Positions 14,606 to 23,348 of a stretch of 44,752 nucleotides of DNA are shown here, one piece after another (position 1 is the stretch's first letter; each line of letters opens with the position of its first letter). Position numbers and translations under genes: made by a program. The DNA is taken from the NCBI GenBank assembly GCA_023395465.1, contig JAEWZE010000107.1, positions 1 through 44,752 of the forward strand, given 5' to 3'. A model generated the notes under the pieces. It was given only the letters and a program-made list of their open reading frames with translations, made no database searches and was not told where the DNA came from. The DNA comes from Pseudomonadota bacterium. Its GTDB lineage: Bacteria; Pseudomonadota; Gammaproteobacteria; Xanthomonadales; Xanthomonadaceae.

Positions 14606-15865
14606 TCAGACGAGGGCTTCGGCCACGTCCGGGTGTCCGAGGAACTGGCGCGGGCTGGCCGAACGTCCGTAGGCGCCGGACTGGAACACCACGACCAGGT
14701 CGCCAGGCTCCGCGTGGCCGAGTTCGACGTCGTCGCCGAGCAGGTCCAGCGGCGTGCACAGCGGTCCGACCACGGTGGCCTTCTCCGGTTCGCGCGCGGC
14801 GCCGTTGACCGCGATCGGATAGTTGCGGCGCATCACCTGCCCGAAGTTGCCCGAGGCCGCGAGGTGCTGGTGCATGCCGCCGTCGGCGACCAGGAACACC
14901 TTCCCGCGCGAGATCTTGCGGTCGAGCACGCGGCACACGTAGAGGCCGGCCTCGCCGACGAGGTAGCGGCCCAGCTCCACCACCAGCCGCGACTGCGGCC
15001 CGAAGTCCGCGGCCGCGCGCGCCGCGAGCCGGTGCAGGGAGTCGGCGACGGGAGCGAGTTCCAGCGGCTTGTCGCGCTCGCTGTAGGGAATGCCGAAGCC
15101 GCCGCCGAGGTTGAGCCAGCGCAGCGGGGCGGGGAATGCGTCCAGCCAGGTCCTGGCCAGTTCGTAGCTGCGCTGCTGCGCCTCGACGATCGCCTCGGCA
15201 CGCAGGTTCTGCGAGCCGGCGAAACAGTGGAAACCCTCGAACGCCAGCCCGGCGTCGGCAATCCGCCGCAGCAGCGCCGGCACCTGGTCGTCGTCCACGC
15301 CGAACTGCTTGGCGCCGCCGCTCATCTTCATGCCCGAGGCCTTGAGCTCGAACGGCAGGTTGACCCGCACCGCCACACGCGCCGGCGTGCCGTTGCGTTC
15401 GGAGGCGCGCGCGAGGAGGTCGATCTCGCGGAATGATTCGAGGTTGACCAGGATCCCGGCGGCCTGCGCACGCCGCAGCTCCGCCTCCTGCTTGCCCGGT
15501 CCGGCGAAGCTCACGTGCTCGCGGTCCATGCCTGCGTCCAGCGCGACCCGCAGTTCGCCGGCCGAGGCCACGTCGAAGCCGTCGACATGGGTGCGCAAGA
15601 AGCCCGCCAGCGCCGGCATCGGGTTGGCCTTGATCGCGTAGTGCAGCAGCACGTCGCGCGGGAACAGCGCGCGCAGGCCGCGTGCGCGGGCCTCCAGCTG
15701 GCCGCGGTCGTACAGGTAGCAGGGCGTCCCGCCGACCTCGTCGACCACCTGCGACAGCGGCCGGCCGGACACCAGCAGCTCGCCGTCCGCGGCCCTGGGC
15801 CAGCGCTCGGCCGGACCTGCGTCACTTTTCGCCGGAATTGGCGCCTGCGGGCCGGAATTTGCCAT
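14606..15865 (-). CDS. PLP-dependent decarboxylase, exosortase A-associated type
   Basis: 419 residues, fold type III (alanine-racemase/ornithine-decarboxylase-like). The PLP lysine is Lys79 in LLHYAIKANPMPAL, followed by VDGFDVASAGEL. Later motifs are FHCFAGSQNL, NLGGGFGIPYSE, VVELGRYLVGEAG, the active-site loop GPLCTPLDLL and FQSGAYG. Proteins of this type are found in exosortase-A/PEP-CTERM polysaccharide loci, where the amino-acid-like substrate is unknown. I chose the ATG at 15865; the frame continues far upstream but the conserved N-terminus fits here. It is divergent from the lipoprotein gene and convergent with the GT4 gene (13 bp between the stops). Confidence 0.92.
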   Translation of the reverse strand: MANSGPQAPIPAKSDAGPAERWPRAADGELLVSGRPLSQVVDEVGGTPCYLYDRGQLEARARGLRALFPRDVLLHYAIKANPMPALAGFLRTHVDGFDVASAGELRVALDAGMDREHVSFAGPGKQEAELRRAQAAGILVNLESFREIDLLARASERNGTPARVAVRVNLPFELKASGMKMSGGAKQFGVDDDQVPALLRRIADAGLAFEGFHCFAGSQNLRAEAIVEAQQRSYELARTWLDAFPAPLRWLNLGGGFGIPYSERDKPLELAPVADSLHRLAARAAADFGPQSRLVVELGRYLVGEAGLYVCRVLDRKISRGKVFLVADGGMHQHLAASGNFGQVMRRNYPIAVNGAAREPEKATVVGPLCTPLDLLGDDVELGHAEPGDLVVVFQSGAYGRSASPRQFLGHPDVAEALV

Positions 15866-16099
15866 GTCTTCAACAAGCCATTGATTTGCAATAGGATACG
15901 CCGATTCCGGAGTGGCCAGATCGGCGCCGGCGCACGCCACCCTGTCGGCTCGCTGACGCCAGGATGTGACGTGCAGCCCAGTGCTGTCAGCCGCCACAGG
16001 GGGCCGGGAACGCAACCCTATACTCCTGCCGCCAAAAACGGGCCTCGCCCGTGGCTGGACGACAGGGCGCCCCAACACGCCCTCCGGAGACGCGCCCCC
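15866..16099. promoter_or_regulatory. Divergent intergenic region
   Basis: 234 bp between the decarboxylase (minus) and the lipoprotein (plus). Its left part is visibly richer in A and T than the neighbouring genes (for example GCCATTGATTTGC-like sequence near 15875), as expected of promoters. Exact boxes were not identified. Confidence 0.35.
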
Positions 16100-17746
16100 A
16101 TGCCTGCGATCGCTGCTGTCCGCCGCTGCTGCATGCCCTTGCTGCATGTGCTGGCGCTGTGCGCGCTGCCCGCGCTTGCCGGCTGTTCCGAGCGCGCGCC
16201 CGCCGCGACGCTGGGCGGCCAGGCAACGCCTGCGAGCGCCGCGCGTGCCGCCCCGCCCACGACGATCACCCTGACGCCCAACGGCGAGGTCGGCGATCGC
16301 GAACTGGTGAACCTGGGCATCCCCTTTCCCGAGGGCGCGCTGACCGATGCCGCGCGCGTGCGCATCCTCGACGCCGCGGGCGCCGAAGTGCCGGCCTACG
16401 TCCGGCCGAGCCTGCGCTGGCACTGGAAGGACGACAGCATCCGCGCGGTCAAGGTGCAGTTCGTCGCCGATCCACGCGCGGCCTACCGCTTCGACATCAC
16501 GCAGCCGCGCACGCGCTCGATCGACGAAGTGCCCTACGACGAGGGCACGCGCCCGGGCAAGATGGACGCGCCCGTGCCGCGCGTGTTCGCGACGCTCGAT
16601 GCGGCGTGGCTGGTGGCGTCGGGCATCGCCGGTCCGCAGCTGGTGCACGACCGCGCACGCGCCTACGACCGCTACATCGACGGCCAATGGGCCTGGGCGG
16701 AGGATGCGCCGTATTCGGGCGTGCATGCCTTCCTGTTCGACCGGGCGTCGGTGATCGGACTGCAGTACGTGCGCAGCGGCCGTCCGGACCGGTTTGCCGA
16801 GTTCTACAACTCGGCCACCTTCTATCTGTCCAGGATCAAGCGCGAGGGCAGCGGCGGCGGCTGGCCGGACTGCACCGGCGGCTGGGAGTTCGACGGCGTC
16901 AACGCCTGCGATCCCAAGTACAGCTACGTCACCCCGCACCTGTTGCTGGTGGCGCTGGCCGGGGACGACACTCGGCTGGACACGGCGACTGTCGCGCAGA
17001 TGGCGGACAACCAGTTCAAGGGCGGCTGGAGCACGCCGATGGGACCCTACGCGGGCGGGGCGCAGGCGTGGACCGAACGTCAAGTGGGCCTGGCGCTGGA
17101 ACACCTGGTGTCGTCTTACGAGCTGACCGGCTCGCCGCAGACCCGTCGCCAGATCGAGGACATGATCGGGTGGCTGCACGACCACCAGCAGGCTCCGCCC
17201 GGCGGCGACGCGGTCACCGGCGCCTGGACCCATTCGTGGCAGGCGCACGAAGGCGGCGACTACGACCCGGCCACCGACGTGCGCGGCGCCTCGCCGTGGA
17301 TGAGCGCCAACCTGGTCGGCGGGCTGTGGCGCGCCTGGCTGGTCACTGGCGACGAGCGTATCCCGGTGATGCTGCGCGACTTCGGCCGCTACCTCGAGCA
17401 GCACGGATTCGTCCCCGACGACATCGCCGGCAACTGGCGCTCGACCTGCAACGCCGGCGGCACGATCGGCTGGTATTTCTCCTCGGGACTCGCGCCGCGC
17501 GAGCAGGTCGTGCGGATCCAGGACAGCGAAGGCTGGGGCTCGGATGCGCACAACCCCGAGTTGCTGATGGTGGTCGCCGCGGCGCGCCACTTCGAGACCG
17601 ATCCGGCATGGCGCGAGAAGTTCTCTCGGCGCGCCGACAGGCTCGCCCAATACCTCAATCGCGAATGCGCTGCGGTCTCGCACACCCCACGCGCCTTCAA
17701 TTGGCAGAACCGGAACCCGGAGTTGACATGGTTGCTCGCGCAATGA
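16100..17746 (+). CDS. Lipoprotein with RIFT-barrel-like N-terminus, possible polysaccharide-active protein
   Basis: 548 residues from the ATG at 16100 (GGAG about 11 bases upstream). The N-terminus is a lipoprotein signal with lipobox ALAGC (Cys29). Residues about 55-140 (NGEVGDRELVNLGIPFPEGALTD, then VPAYVRPSLRWHWKDDSIRAVKVQF) resemble the N-terminal RIFT-barrel domain of YetA/rhamnogalacturonan-lyase-like proteins. The rest is rich in Trp and Gly with helical repeats like an alpha/alpha toroid (YVTPHLLLVALAGDD, ASPWMSANLVGGLWRAW), the fold of many lyases and hydrolases. Function is therefore guessed to be polysaccharide trimming at the envelope. Its stop overlaps the next gene. Confidence 0.78.
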   Translation: MPAIAAVRRCCMPLLHVLALCALPALAGCSERAPAATLGGQATPASAARAAPPTTITLTPNGEVGDRELVNLGIPFPEGALTDAARVRILDAAGAEVPAYVRPSLRWHWKDDSIRAVKVQFVADPRAAYRFDITQPRTRSIDEVPYDEGTRPGKMDAPVPRVFATLDAAWLVASGIAGPQLVHDRARAYDRYIDGQWAWAEDAPYSGVHAFLFDRASVIGLQYVRSGRPDRFAEFYNSATFYLSRIKREGSGGGWPDCTGGWEFDGVNACDPKYSYVTPHLLLVALAGDDTRLDTATVAQMADNQFKGGWSTPMGPYAGGAQAWTERQVGLALEHLVSSYELTGSPQTRRQIEDMIGWLHDHQQAPPGGDAVTGAWTHSWQAHEGGDYDPATDVRGASPWMSANLVGGLWRAWLVTGDERIPVMLRDFGRYLEQHGFVPDDIAGNWRSTCNAGGTIGWYFSSGLAPREQVVRIQDSEGWGSDAHNPELLMVVAAARHFETDPAWREKFSRRADRLAQYLNRECAAVSHTPRAFNWQNRNPELTWLLAQ

Positions 17747-19557
17747 CCCGCCCCCGCGCCCTGGCGCTGGCCCTGCTTTGCACCTTCGCGGGCGCCTGCC
17801 TTGCCGACCAGGGCGAAGCGCCCGTCGCACGTGCACTCGCCTCGGGCGCTGCGAAGGCGGCCGGCCCGCTGAGCTTCGTCAACGAAGCCGCGCAGCGCGT
17901 CGACACGATTCCGGATTCGCAGTACCGCTTCGATGCGCTGTTCGTGGACTTCAACAGCGACGGCTGCCCGGACGCCTTCGTCGTCTCGCACAGCGACTGG
18001 GGCGCGACCTCGCGCCTGTGGAACAACCGCTGCGACGGCAGCGGCACCTTCCAGCACGTGCCCAGCAGCCAGACCAGCCATTACATCGCAGGCAGTCCGC
18101 TGATCTCGGGCTGGGTCACGCGCCTGGACTTCAACGGCGACGGCAAGCAGGACTTCTGGGGCCGCCACGGCAACGCGATGGGCGCGCGCTACCGCAACGG
18201 CTCCAGCAACGGCGCGCACATCCCGCGCTTCGCCGCCAAGGAGAACGGCTGCGAAGGCTACTGCGCCTTCGGCGACATCACCGGCAGCGGCAATCTCGAG
18301 GTGGTGACCGACACCCGCCAGGTCCTGAGCATGTCGGGACAGCAGCTGCGGCCGGCATCCGGCGGCGCCGCGCAGCAGGTCGTCGGCGACGTGACCGGCG
18401 ACGGCTGGCCGGACATCGTCCAGCCCGCACGCGGCGGCTACTGGCGCAACGACCGCGGCACGCTGGCCTGGGTGGCGGTGCCGGCGTTCGCCGGCGGCAG
18501 CTTCATGCAGATGCTGCTGGCCGACTTCGACAACGATGGCGACCTGGACCTGTTCTACCTGGACGGCAGCCAGTTCAGCGCCAGCGATCGAGGGTTGCTC
18601 TACCGCAACAACGGCTCGGGCGGGTTCACGGACGTGTCGTCGTCCTCCGGACTGTCCAGCATCGCCGTCAGCGACTACGGCAACATCGTCGCCGCCGACT
18701 TCGACAACGACGGCTGGCAGGACCTGATGGCCGCCGGCGTCGGCGATTCGGTGAGGATCTACCGCAACAACGGCAACATGACCTTCACCGCGTCCACCTC
18801 GACCAGTTTCGGCCAGGCTTCGGGTGACGGGCCCAATGGCTGGGAATCGGGCAAGCCGCGCGCGGACGTGGCCGATTTCGACAACGACGGGCGACTGGAC
18901 ATCGTCAAGACCCAGTTCCAGAGCAACCTGGGCCTGTGGCGCAACACCACCAACACCGACGGCAACCGCTGGATGAAGGTGCGCGTGCGCGGTACCGCCG
19001 GCAACAGCGACGGCGTCGGCGCCAGCGTGCGCTGGTACCGGCCGGGCACCAGCCAGCTGATCGCGCACATGCCGGTGCTGGCGGGCGAGCAGCATCCGCA
19101 GACGCACCTGCACACCGGGCTGGGCAGCCATGCAACCGTCGACCTGGAGGTGCGCTTCCCCAACGGCGGGCCGACGCACCGCTTCGCGAACGTCGCCAGC
19201 AACCAGGAACTCATCGTCTACCGCAACGGCTGCAAGCTCGACAACTGGCGTCCCGGCAACGGCTGGCCGCTCGCCGCACCGTCGAACTGCTCCTTCGCGA
19301 GCGCGCCGATCCGCCGCACCGGCGGCGCGCCCTTGATTGCTTCGGGCAATCGCCCGGCCGCCTCGACGCCGACCGCGGCGCCTGCGCTGCCGCGCCAGCA
19401 CGCTGCGCCGGCGATCGCGCCAGTGGCGGTCGGTGCCGATGATGCTGTGGCCACGTCCTCGCAGACCACGCGGCAGCTACGCATCACGCCGGCGGCGCTG
19501 CTGCTGTGGCGGCGCTTCCAGGGCTGGCTGCGGGTGGCGCTGGCTGAACTCCAGTAG
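17728..19557 (+). CDS. Secreted FG-GAP/VCBS and ASPIC-UnbV protein with RITP-LWRR tail
   Basis: 609 residues. The ATG at 17728 has GGAG 5 bases upstream and a signal peptide (TRPRALALALLCTFAGACLA). A second ATG at 17743 makes an ATGA overlap with the previous stop. Six calcium-binding-type D-x-D/N-x-D-G repeats are visible (DFNSDGCPD, DFNGDGKQD, DVTGDGWPD, DFDNDGDLD, DFDNDGWQD, DFDNDGRLD), typical of FG-GAP/VCBS propellers. An ASPIC/UnbV-like domain follows (GVGASVRWYRPG to VDLEVRFPNGG). After an Ala/Pro-rich linker comes RITPAALLLWRRFQGWL (585-601), the same tail as in the beta-helix protein. It may bind or display polysaccharide outside the cell; no enzyme activity is implied. Confidence 0.87.
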   Translation: MVARAMTRPRALALALLCTFAGACLADQGEAPVARALASGAAKAAGPLSFVNEAAQRVDTIPDSQYRFDALFVDFNSDGCPDAFVVSHSDWGATSRLWNNRCDGSGTFQHVPSSQTSHYIAGSPLISGWVTRLDFNGDGKQDFWGRHGNAMGARYRNGSSNGAHIPRFAAKENGCEGYCAFGDITGSGNLEVVTDTRQVLSMSGQQLRPASGGAAQQVVGDVTGDGWPDIVQPARGGYWRNDRGTLAWVAVPAFAGGSFMQMLLADFDNDGDLDLFYLDGSQFSASDRGLLYRNNGSGGFTDVSSSSGLSSIAVSDYGNIVAADFDNDGWQDLMAAGVGDSVRIYRNNGNMTFTASTSTSFGQASGDGPNGWESGKPRADVADFDNDGRLDIVKTQFQSNLGLWRNTTNTDGNRWMKVRVRGTAGNSDGVGASVRWYRPGTSQLIAHMPVLAGEQHPQTHLHTGLGSHATVDLEVRFPNGGPTHRFANVASNQELIVYRNGCKLDNWRPGNGWPLAAPSNCSFASAPIRRTGGAPLIASGNRPAASTPTAAPALPRQHAAPAIAPVAVGADDAVATSSQTTRQLRITPAALLLWRRFQGWLRVALAELQ

Positions 19558-19663
19558 GCGACCGCAACGGGACGATGGCCGTCGCGAGGGCGGCGACGTG
19601 TCGAAGCGCCGGGACGTGCCGAGGTCCGGGCGCAACCACCGCCCGCGAGCGCAACCGGCGGAA

Positions 19664-20809
19664 TCAGGGGGCCGTCCTGCGCCCGAGCCTGCGCAGGATG
19701 CCGCCGAACCACAGTTCATCGGCCTGCTTGATCAGCTGCCTGCTGCGATAGCGTCGCAGCCGTCGTTCCAGCTCGCGTGAGGCGGCCTCGTTGCCCATGG
19801 CGCGCGCCAGCCGCAGGTTGTCTTCCCAGTCCAGGTAGTGGGTGGGACTGTCGATGGGGGCCTTGTCCAGCTCGGCGTAGTCGGTGAGCGGCTCGAAGTT
19901 GCGGCTGCGCAGGCCGGCCAGGGTCAGGGCCATGCGGAAGCGCAGGCACTTCTCGCACTCGCCGCAGTTCAGGCCGCGGTCCTGCCAGCACACGCGGATG
20001 CGCTGCAGCAGGAAGTCGTCCGCGGCGACTTCGAGCAGCTTCTCGTGCCGGCGCGACTCGCAGCCGACGTGCTCGATGCGCACCCGGTCCGACGAGCACA
20101 GCGGATCGGTCAGCGGGTGCGAACCCTGCGGCGCGAGATCGTCGTAGGCGGCGCTGGAACTGATCGAGATCACCGGCAGGCCCAGCGCGTTGGCCAGGCT
20201 GCCCAGGCCGCAGCCCTGCGCCACGCCCCAGCCGATGCCGTCGCGCGACAGCTTGCGGATGAAGAAGCGCACGTTGCTTTCGATCGCCAGCAGCGACTTG
20301 CCGCAGGCTTCGGCGATCTCGATGTTGCCTTCCAGGCACTGCCGGTAGAGCGCGTCGTCGTCGAGCTGCATGTCGATGCCGCGGACGTAGACCAGCGTGT
20401 CGATCGAGGCGCCGTACTTCTGCAGGCTGTGGCAGGCATCGAGTCCGCCCGAGAAGAACAGCCCGTGGCCGCGTTCGTCGGCCGGCGCTTCGTCCGGCCG
20501 GATCCGGACGTCGATGGCGATCTTGCGGAAGGCGGGATACCAGACCGTGTAGACGTCCTGCAGCCGGTCCAGGTTGGCCAGGAACCGCGCCGAAGCGGTG
20601 AGGGTCGCGGGAATCACGATGTCGCGCGCCTGCTCCATCGCGGGCAGCAGCATGGCGCACAGGAAGGGTTCCGCGCCGAAGGCGAGCCCGTGTCCGGCGT
20701 CGGTGCGGAAGTACAGTTCGTGGCCGTCCACGCGGCCCGACAGCGTGGTGTGCGACGCGTCCCGCACGAGGACGGGATCCTGCAGCTCCAGCGGCCCGGT
20801 GGCGGTCAT
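19664..20809 (-). CDS. QueC/ExsB-like PP-loop protein
   Basis: 381 residues from the ATG at 20809 (AAGGAAG upstream). The middle has a PP-loop-like motif, GHGLFFSGGLDACHSL (SGG at 120-122), where the usual Ser after Asp is Ala. The C-terminus has a zinc cluster, Cys274 then CGECEKC (Cys282, 285, 288), as in QueC-like 7-cyano-7-deazaguanine synthases. The N-terminal 110 residues are unlike QueC. Such proteins activate a carboxyl group with ATP. In a polysaccharide locus one may make or attach an amide or nucleoside-like group, but the substrate is unknown. It is convergent with the FG-GAP gene. Confidence 0.75.
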   Translation of the reverse strand: MTATGPLELQDPVLVRDASHTTLSGRVDGHELYFRTDAGHGLAFGAEPFLCAMLLPAMEQARDIVIPATLTASARFLANLDRLQDVYTVWYPAFRKIAIDVRIRPDEAPADERGHGLFFSGGLDACHSLQKYGASIDTLVYVRGIDMQLDDDALYRQCLEGNIEIAEACGKSLLAIESNVRFFIRKLSRDGIGWGVAQGCGLGSLANALGLPVISISSSAAYDDLAPQGSHPLTDPLCSSDRVRIEHVGCESRRHEKLLEVAADDFLLQRIRVCWQDRGLNCGECEKCLRFRMALTLAGLRSRNFEPLTDYAELDKAPIDSPTHYLDWEDNLRLARAMGNEAASRELERRLRRYRSRQLIKQADELWFGGILRRLGRRTAP

Positions 20810-21161
20810 GCGTGGCTGCTTCCTTGCGGGCGGTCGCCGGAGTATTGCATGGCGCGATGGTGCACGACCGGCGCAAGCATGCGTGGCGCGCGCCACCCAC
20901 GATGGCCGGATCGGCCGCGTGCCCGCGTTTCCAGTAGCGGGGCAGGGAAGGGACGCCTGGTTGTCGCGCGCGCTGCCGGCCCAATCGGTCCCGTGGGACT
21001 GCACCGCAGAGCCGCCGCGTCCGCGGTGCCTCTTCGGCTTCGGCTTCGGCATCGGCGAGATTCTTGCGGGGATCGCGCGGCCTGGCTGAGCCGGGCATGT
21101 CGACCGCCGGCAGCGGCGGCCTGTGTTCATTGTTCAGCGCGGCGCCGCCGCGTGGAGGTCC
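20810..21161. other. Divergent intergenic region with a short TTCGGC repeat
   Basis: About 350 bp between the PP-loop gene (minus) and GT2 gene (plus). I see no gene. A short tandem TTCGGC repeat lies near 21030-21050. GGAGG at 21153-21157 is the ribosome site of the GT2 gene. Promoters for both flanking genes are expected here. Confidence 0.45.
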
Positions 21162-22286
21162 ATGGTCGCCATCGTCGTGTTCTGGTTCGCCGCCGGGCTG
21201 CTCGCCTACACCTATGCCGGCTATCCGGTGCTGGTGATCGCCCATGCCCGGCTGCGCCCGCGCCCAGTGCGCCGCGGCGAGCGCATGCCCACCGTGACCG
21301 CGGTGATGACCGTGTACAACGGTGCCGCCGACCTGGCGGCCAAGCTCGACAACCTCGCCGTGCTGGACTACCCGCAAGATCTGCTGGACATCGTCGTGGC
21401 CTGCGACGGCAGCAGCGACGCTTCGGCCGCCGTGGCGCACGCCCACCGGGGGCGGTCGGTCACGGTGCTCGAATACGACCGGCGCCGCGGCAAGGCCGCC
21501 TGCCTCAACGACGCGGTGGCGGCGGCCCGCGGCGAAGTGCTGCTGATGCTCGACGTTCGCCAGCGCGTGGAACCCGATGCGCTGCGGCGGCTGGTGGCTT
21601 GCCTGGACGACCCGGCGGTCGGCGTCGCGGCCGGCGAGTTGCGTTTCGAGGATCCCGACACCGGCTTTGCCGCGAGCGTCGATGCGTACTGGCGCTACGA
21701 GAAGGCGATCCGCCTGGCCGAGAGCGCCAGCGGTTCGGCGATCGGGGTCAGCGGCGCGCTGTATGCGGTGCGTCGCGCACTGTTCCCGGTCCTGCCCGAG
21801 GGCACGGTGCTGGACGATGTGTTCGTGCCGATGCAGGTGCTGCGCGGCGGCCATCGCGTGGTGCTGGAGGAGGGCGCGGTGGCCTGGGACCGTCCGTCGC
21901 GCAGCAGCGCGCAGGAGCGTGTCCGCAAGCTGCGCACGCTGGCGGGCAATTACCAGCTGGTGTCGCTGGCGCCATGGCTGCTGGTTCCCGGCGCCAACCC
22001 GGCCTGGCTGCGATTCGTCAGCCACAAGCTGCTGCGTCTGCTCTCGCCCTGGCTGCTGCTGCTGCTGGCCGGCGCGAGCATCGCGCTGGCCGGGCGGCAC
22101 GGGTTCTACCTGCTCGCCGCCGCGGGCCTGGCGGCCTTCGTGGCGCTGGTGCTGCTGGCGGGCGTGGCGCCGCCGCTGGCGCGGCTGCTGCCGGTGCGCA
22201 TCGCCGCCGCGTTCGCGCACATGAACCTGTTCGCCGCGCAGGCGCTGTTCACCTGGATCGGCAACCGCCGCCTGCACCTGTGGTGA
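21162..22286 (+). CDS. Membrane-bound GT2-family glycosyltransferase
   Basis: 374 residues from the ATG at 21162, which has GGAGG 5 bases upstream. An N-terminal membrane segment (VAIVVFWFAAGLLAYTYAGY) is followed by a GT-A domain (VTAVMTVYNGAADLAAKLDNL, VVACDGSSDASAA, LLMLDVRQRVEPDAL, GTVLDDVFVPMQ, QERVRKLRTLAGN). Two or more hydrophobic segments follow (SPWLLLLLAGASIALA and AGLAAFVALVLLAGVAPP). This is the layout of processive or lipid-acceptor GT2 enzymes acting at the inner membrane. The metal-binding DxD is replaced by DVR. It is the only plus-strand gene between two minus-strand groups. Confidence 0.9.
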   Translation: MVAIVVFWFAAGLLAYTYAGYPVLVIAHARLRPRPVRRGERMPTVTAVMTVYNGAADLAAKLDNLAVLDYPQDLLDIVVACDGSSDASAAVAHAHRGRSVTVLEYDRRRGKAACLNDAVAAARGEVLLMLDVRQRVEPDALRRLVACLDDPAVGVAAGELRFEDPDTGFAASVDAYWRYEKAIRLAESASGSAIGVSGALYAVRRALFPVLPEGTVLDDVFVPMQVLRGGHRVVLEEGAVAWDRPSRSSAQERVRKLRTLAGNYQLVSLAPWLLVPGANPAWLRFVSHKLLRLLSPWLLLLLAGASIALAGRHGFYLLAAAGLAAFVALVLLAGVAPPLARLLPVRIAAAFAHMNLFAAQALFTWIGNRRLHLW

Positions 22287-22319
22287 GGCGCTGGCGCCGG
22301 CCCGCGCCGGTGCATTGGT

Positions 22320-23321
22320 TCAGCGCAGGTCGTGGCTGCGCTGCGGGGGCACGCCGCCGGCCAGCAGCGGGCGCGAGGCGCCCTCGGGATCCGGCAGCGG
22401 GTCCCAGTCGCGGCAGAAGAGCTTGCGGGCGACTTGGGTGGCGCGGTTGGCGATGCCGATCGGCGCGCCGAACCAGCGTGCGGCCAGGAACGCCTTGCGC
22501 CGCACGACCCAGTTGTACATCGCCTGCTCGGAATAGAAGTTGTAGCCCCAGCGCCGCTCGAACAGGCGCGACGAGGGCGCGGTCAGCTTGCGTCCCCAGC
22601 GGTAGAAGAAGAAGCGCATGTCCGACAGCGCCATGCGCGTGCCGAGGTTGTCGAAGTGGATCACCGACCGCGGCTCGACCACCATCGTGCGGCCCATCGC
22701 CGCCACCTGCAGCGAGATGTCCAGGTGTTCGCGGATCACCATCGACGGCAGCTCGATGCGCCTGAACACGTCGCCGTCGAACAGCACGCAGTGCAGTTCG
22801 AAGGTGCCCGTCTCGCTCCTGCGCTGCGGGATATCCGCGATCTCGGCGCGGCGGAAGTGCTTGCGTTCGAAAATGTAGGAGGTGTTGCCCACGTCCACCA
22901 CGCGCAGTTCACCGGTGTAGAGGTGGTTGCGCAGCGGCGCGCCGCGATCGACGCCTTCGCGCTCCAGGATCAGCGGCGAGACCACGGCATGGCCGTCGCC
23001 CAGCGCGCCGAGCAGCGGTGCCAGCCAGCCTTCGGTGACGCGCGAGTCGTTGTCCAGCAGCACCACGGCCGGGGTGTCGACCAGCGGCTGGACTTCGCGC
23101 AGCGCGTCCATCGGAGTGCGCAGGCCGAGGTCGAAGAAGCGCACTTCCGGCCTTCCCCGCAGCCGCTCGCGCACCGGCGCGATCACCGATGCCGGATAGT
23201 CGAGGTCCATGATCCACAGCCGGAACGGCTGCGGCGTGTGGCGGTAGACCGCTTCCACGCATTCGTCCAGGCCGGAGTAGCGGTCGCGGGGCGTGATGAT
23301 GATGGTGACAACGGGTTCCAT
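22320..23321 (-). CDS. GT2-family glycosyltransferase
   Basis: 333 residues. The start has AGGA 8 bases upstream. The N-terminus VVTIIITPRDRYSGLDECVEAVYRHT is the GT-A nucleotide-binding strand, and AVVLLDNDSRVTEGWL contains DND, the expected metal-binding DxD. The C-terminal part has many aromatic and basic residues (MRFFFYRWGRKL) but no clear membrane segment. It is the last gene of the long minus-strand operon, 27 bp after the deacetylase stop. It would add a sugar to the growing repeat unit; donor and acceptor are unknown. Confidence 0.88.
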   Translation of the reverse strand: MEPVVTIIITPRDRYSGLDECVEAVYRHTPQPFRLWIMDLDYPASVIAPVRERLRGRPEVRFFDLGLRTPMDALREVQPLVDTPAVVLLDNDSRVTEGWLAPLLGALGDGHAVVSPLILEREGVDRGAPLRNHLYTGELRVVDVGNTSYIFERKHFRRAEIADIPQRRSETGTFELHCVLFDGDVFRRIELPSMVIREHLDISLQVAAMGRTMVVEPRSVIHFDNLGTRMALSDMRFFFYRWGRKLTAPSSRLFERRWGYNFYSEQAMYNWVVRRKAFLAARWFGAPIGIANRATQVARKLFCRDWDPLPDPEGASRPLLAGGVPPQRSHDLR

Positions 23322-23348
23322 CGGGTGGGTCCTGTCTGCAGTCGTGGC

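Noticed and set aside
15866..17836. 650-codon N-terminal extension of the PLP decarboxylase frame
   Set aside because: It runs antisense through the lipoprotein gene. The family N-terminus fits the ATG at 15865.
10538..19557. PEP-CTERM signals on the secreted proteins of the locus
   Set aside because: Neither C-terminus has a PEP motif followed by a membrane helix and basic cluster; the shared RITP-LWRR block is different.
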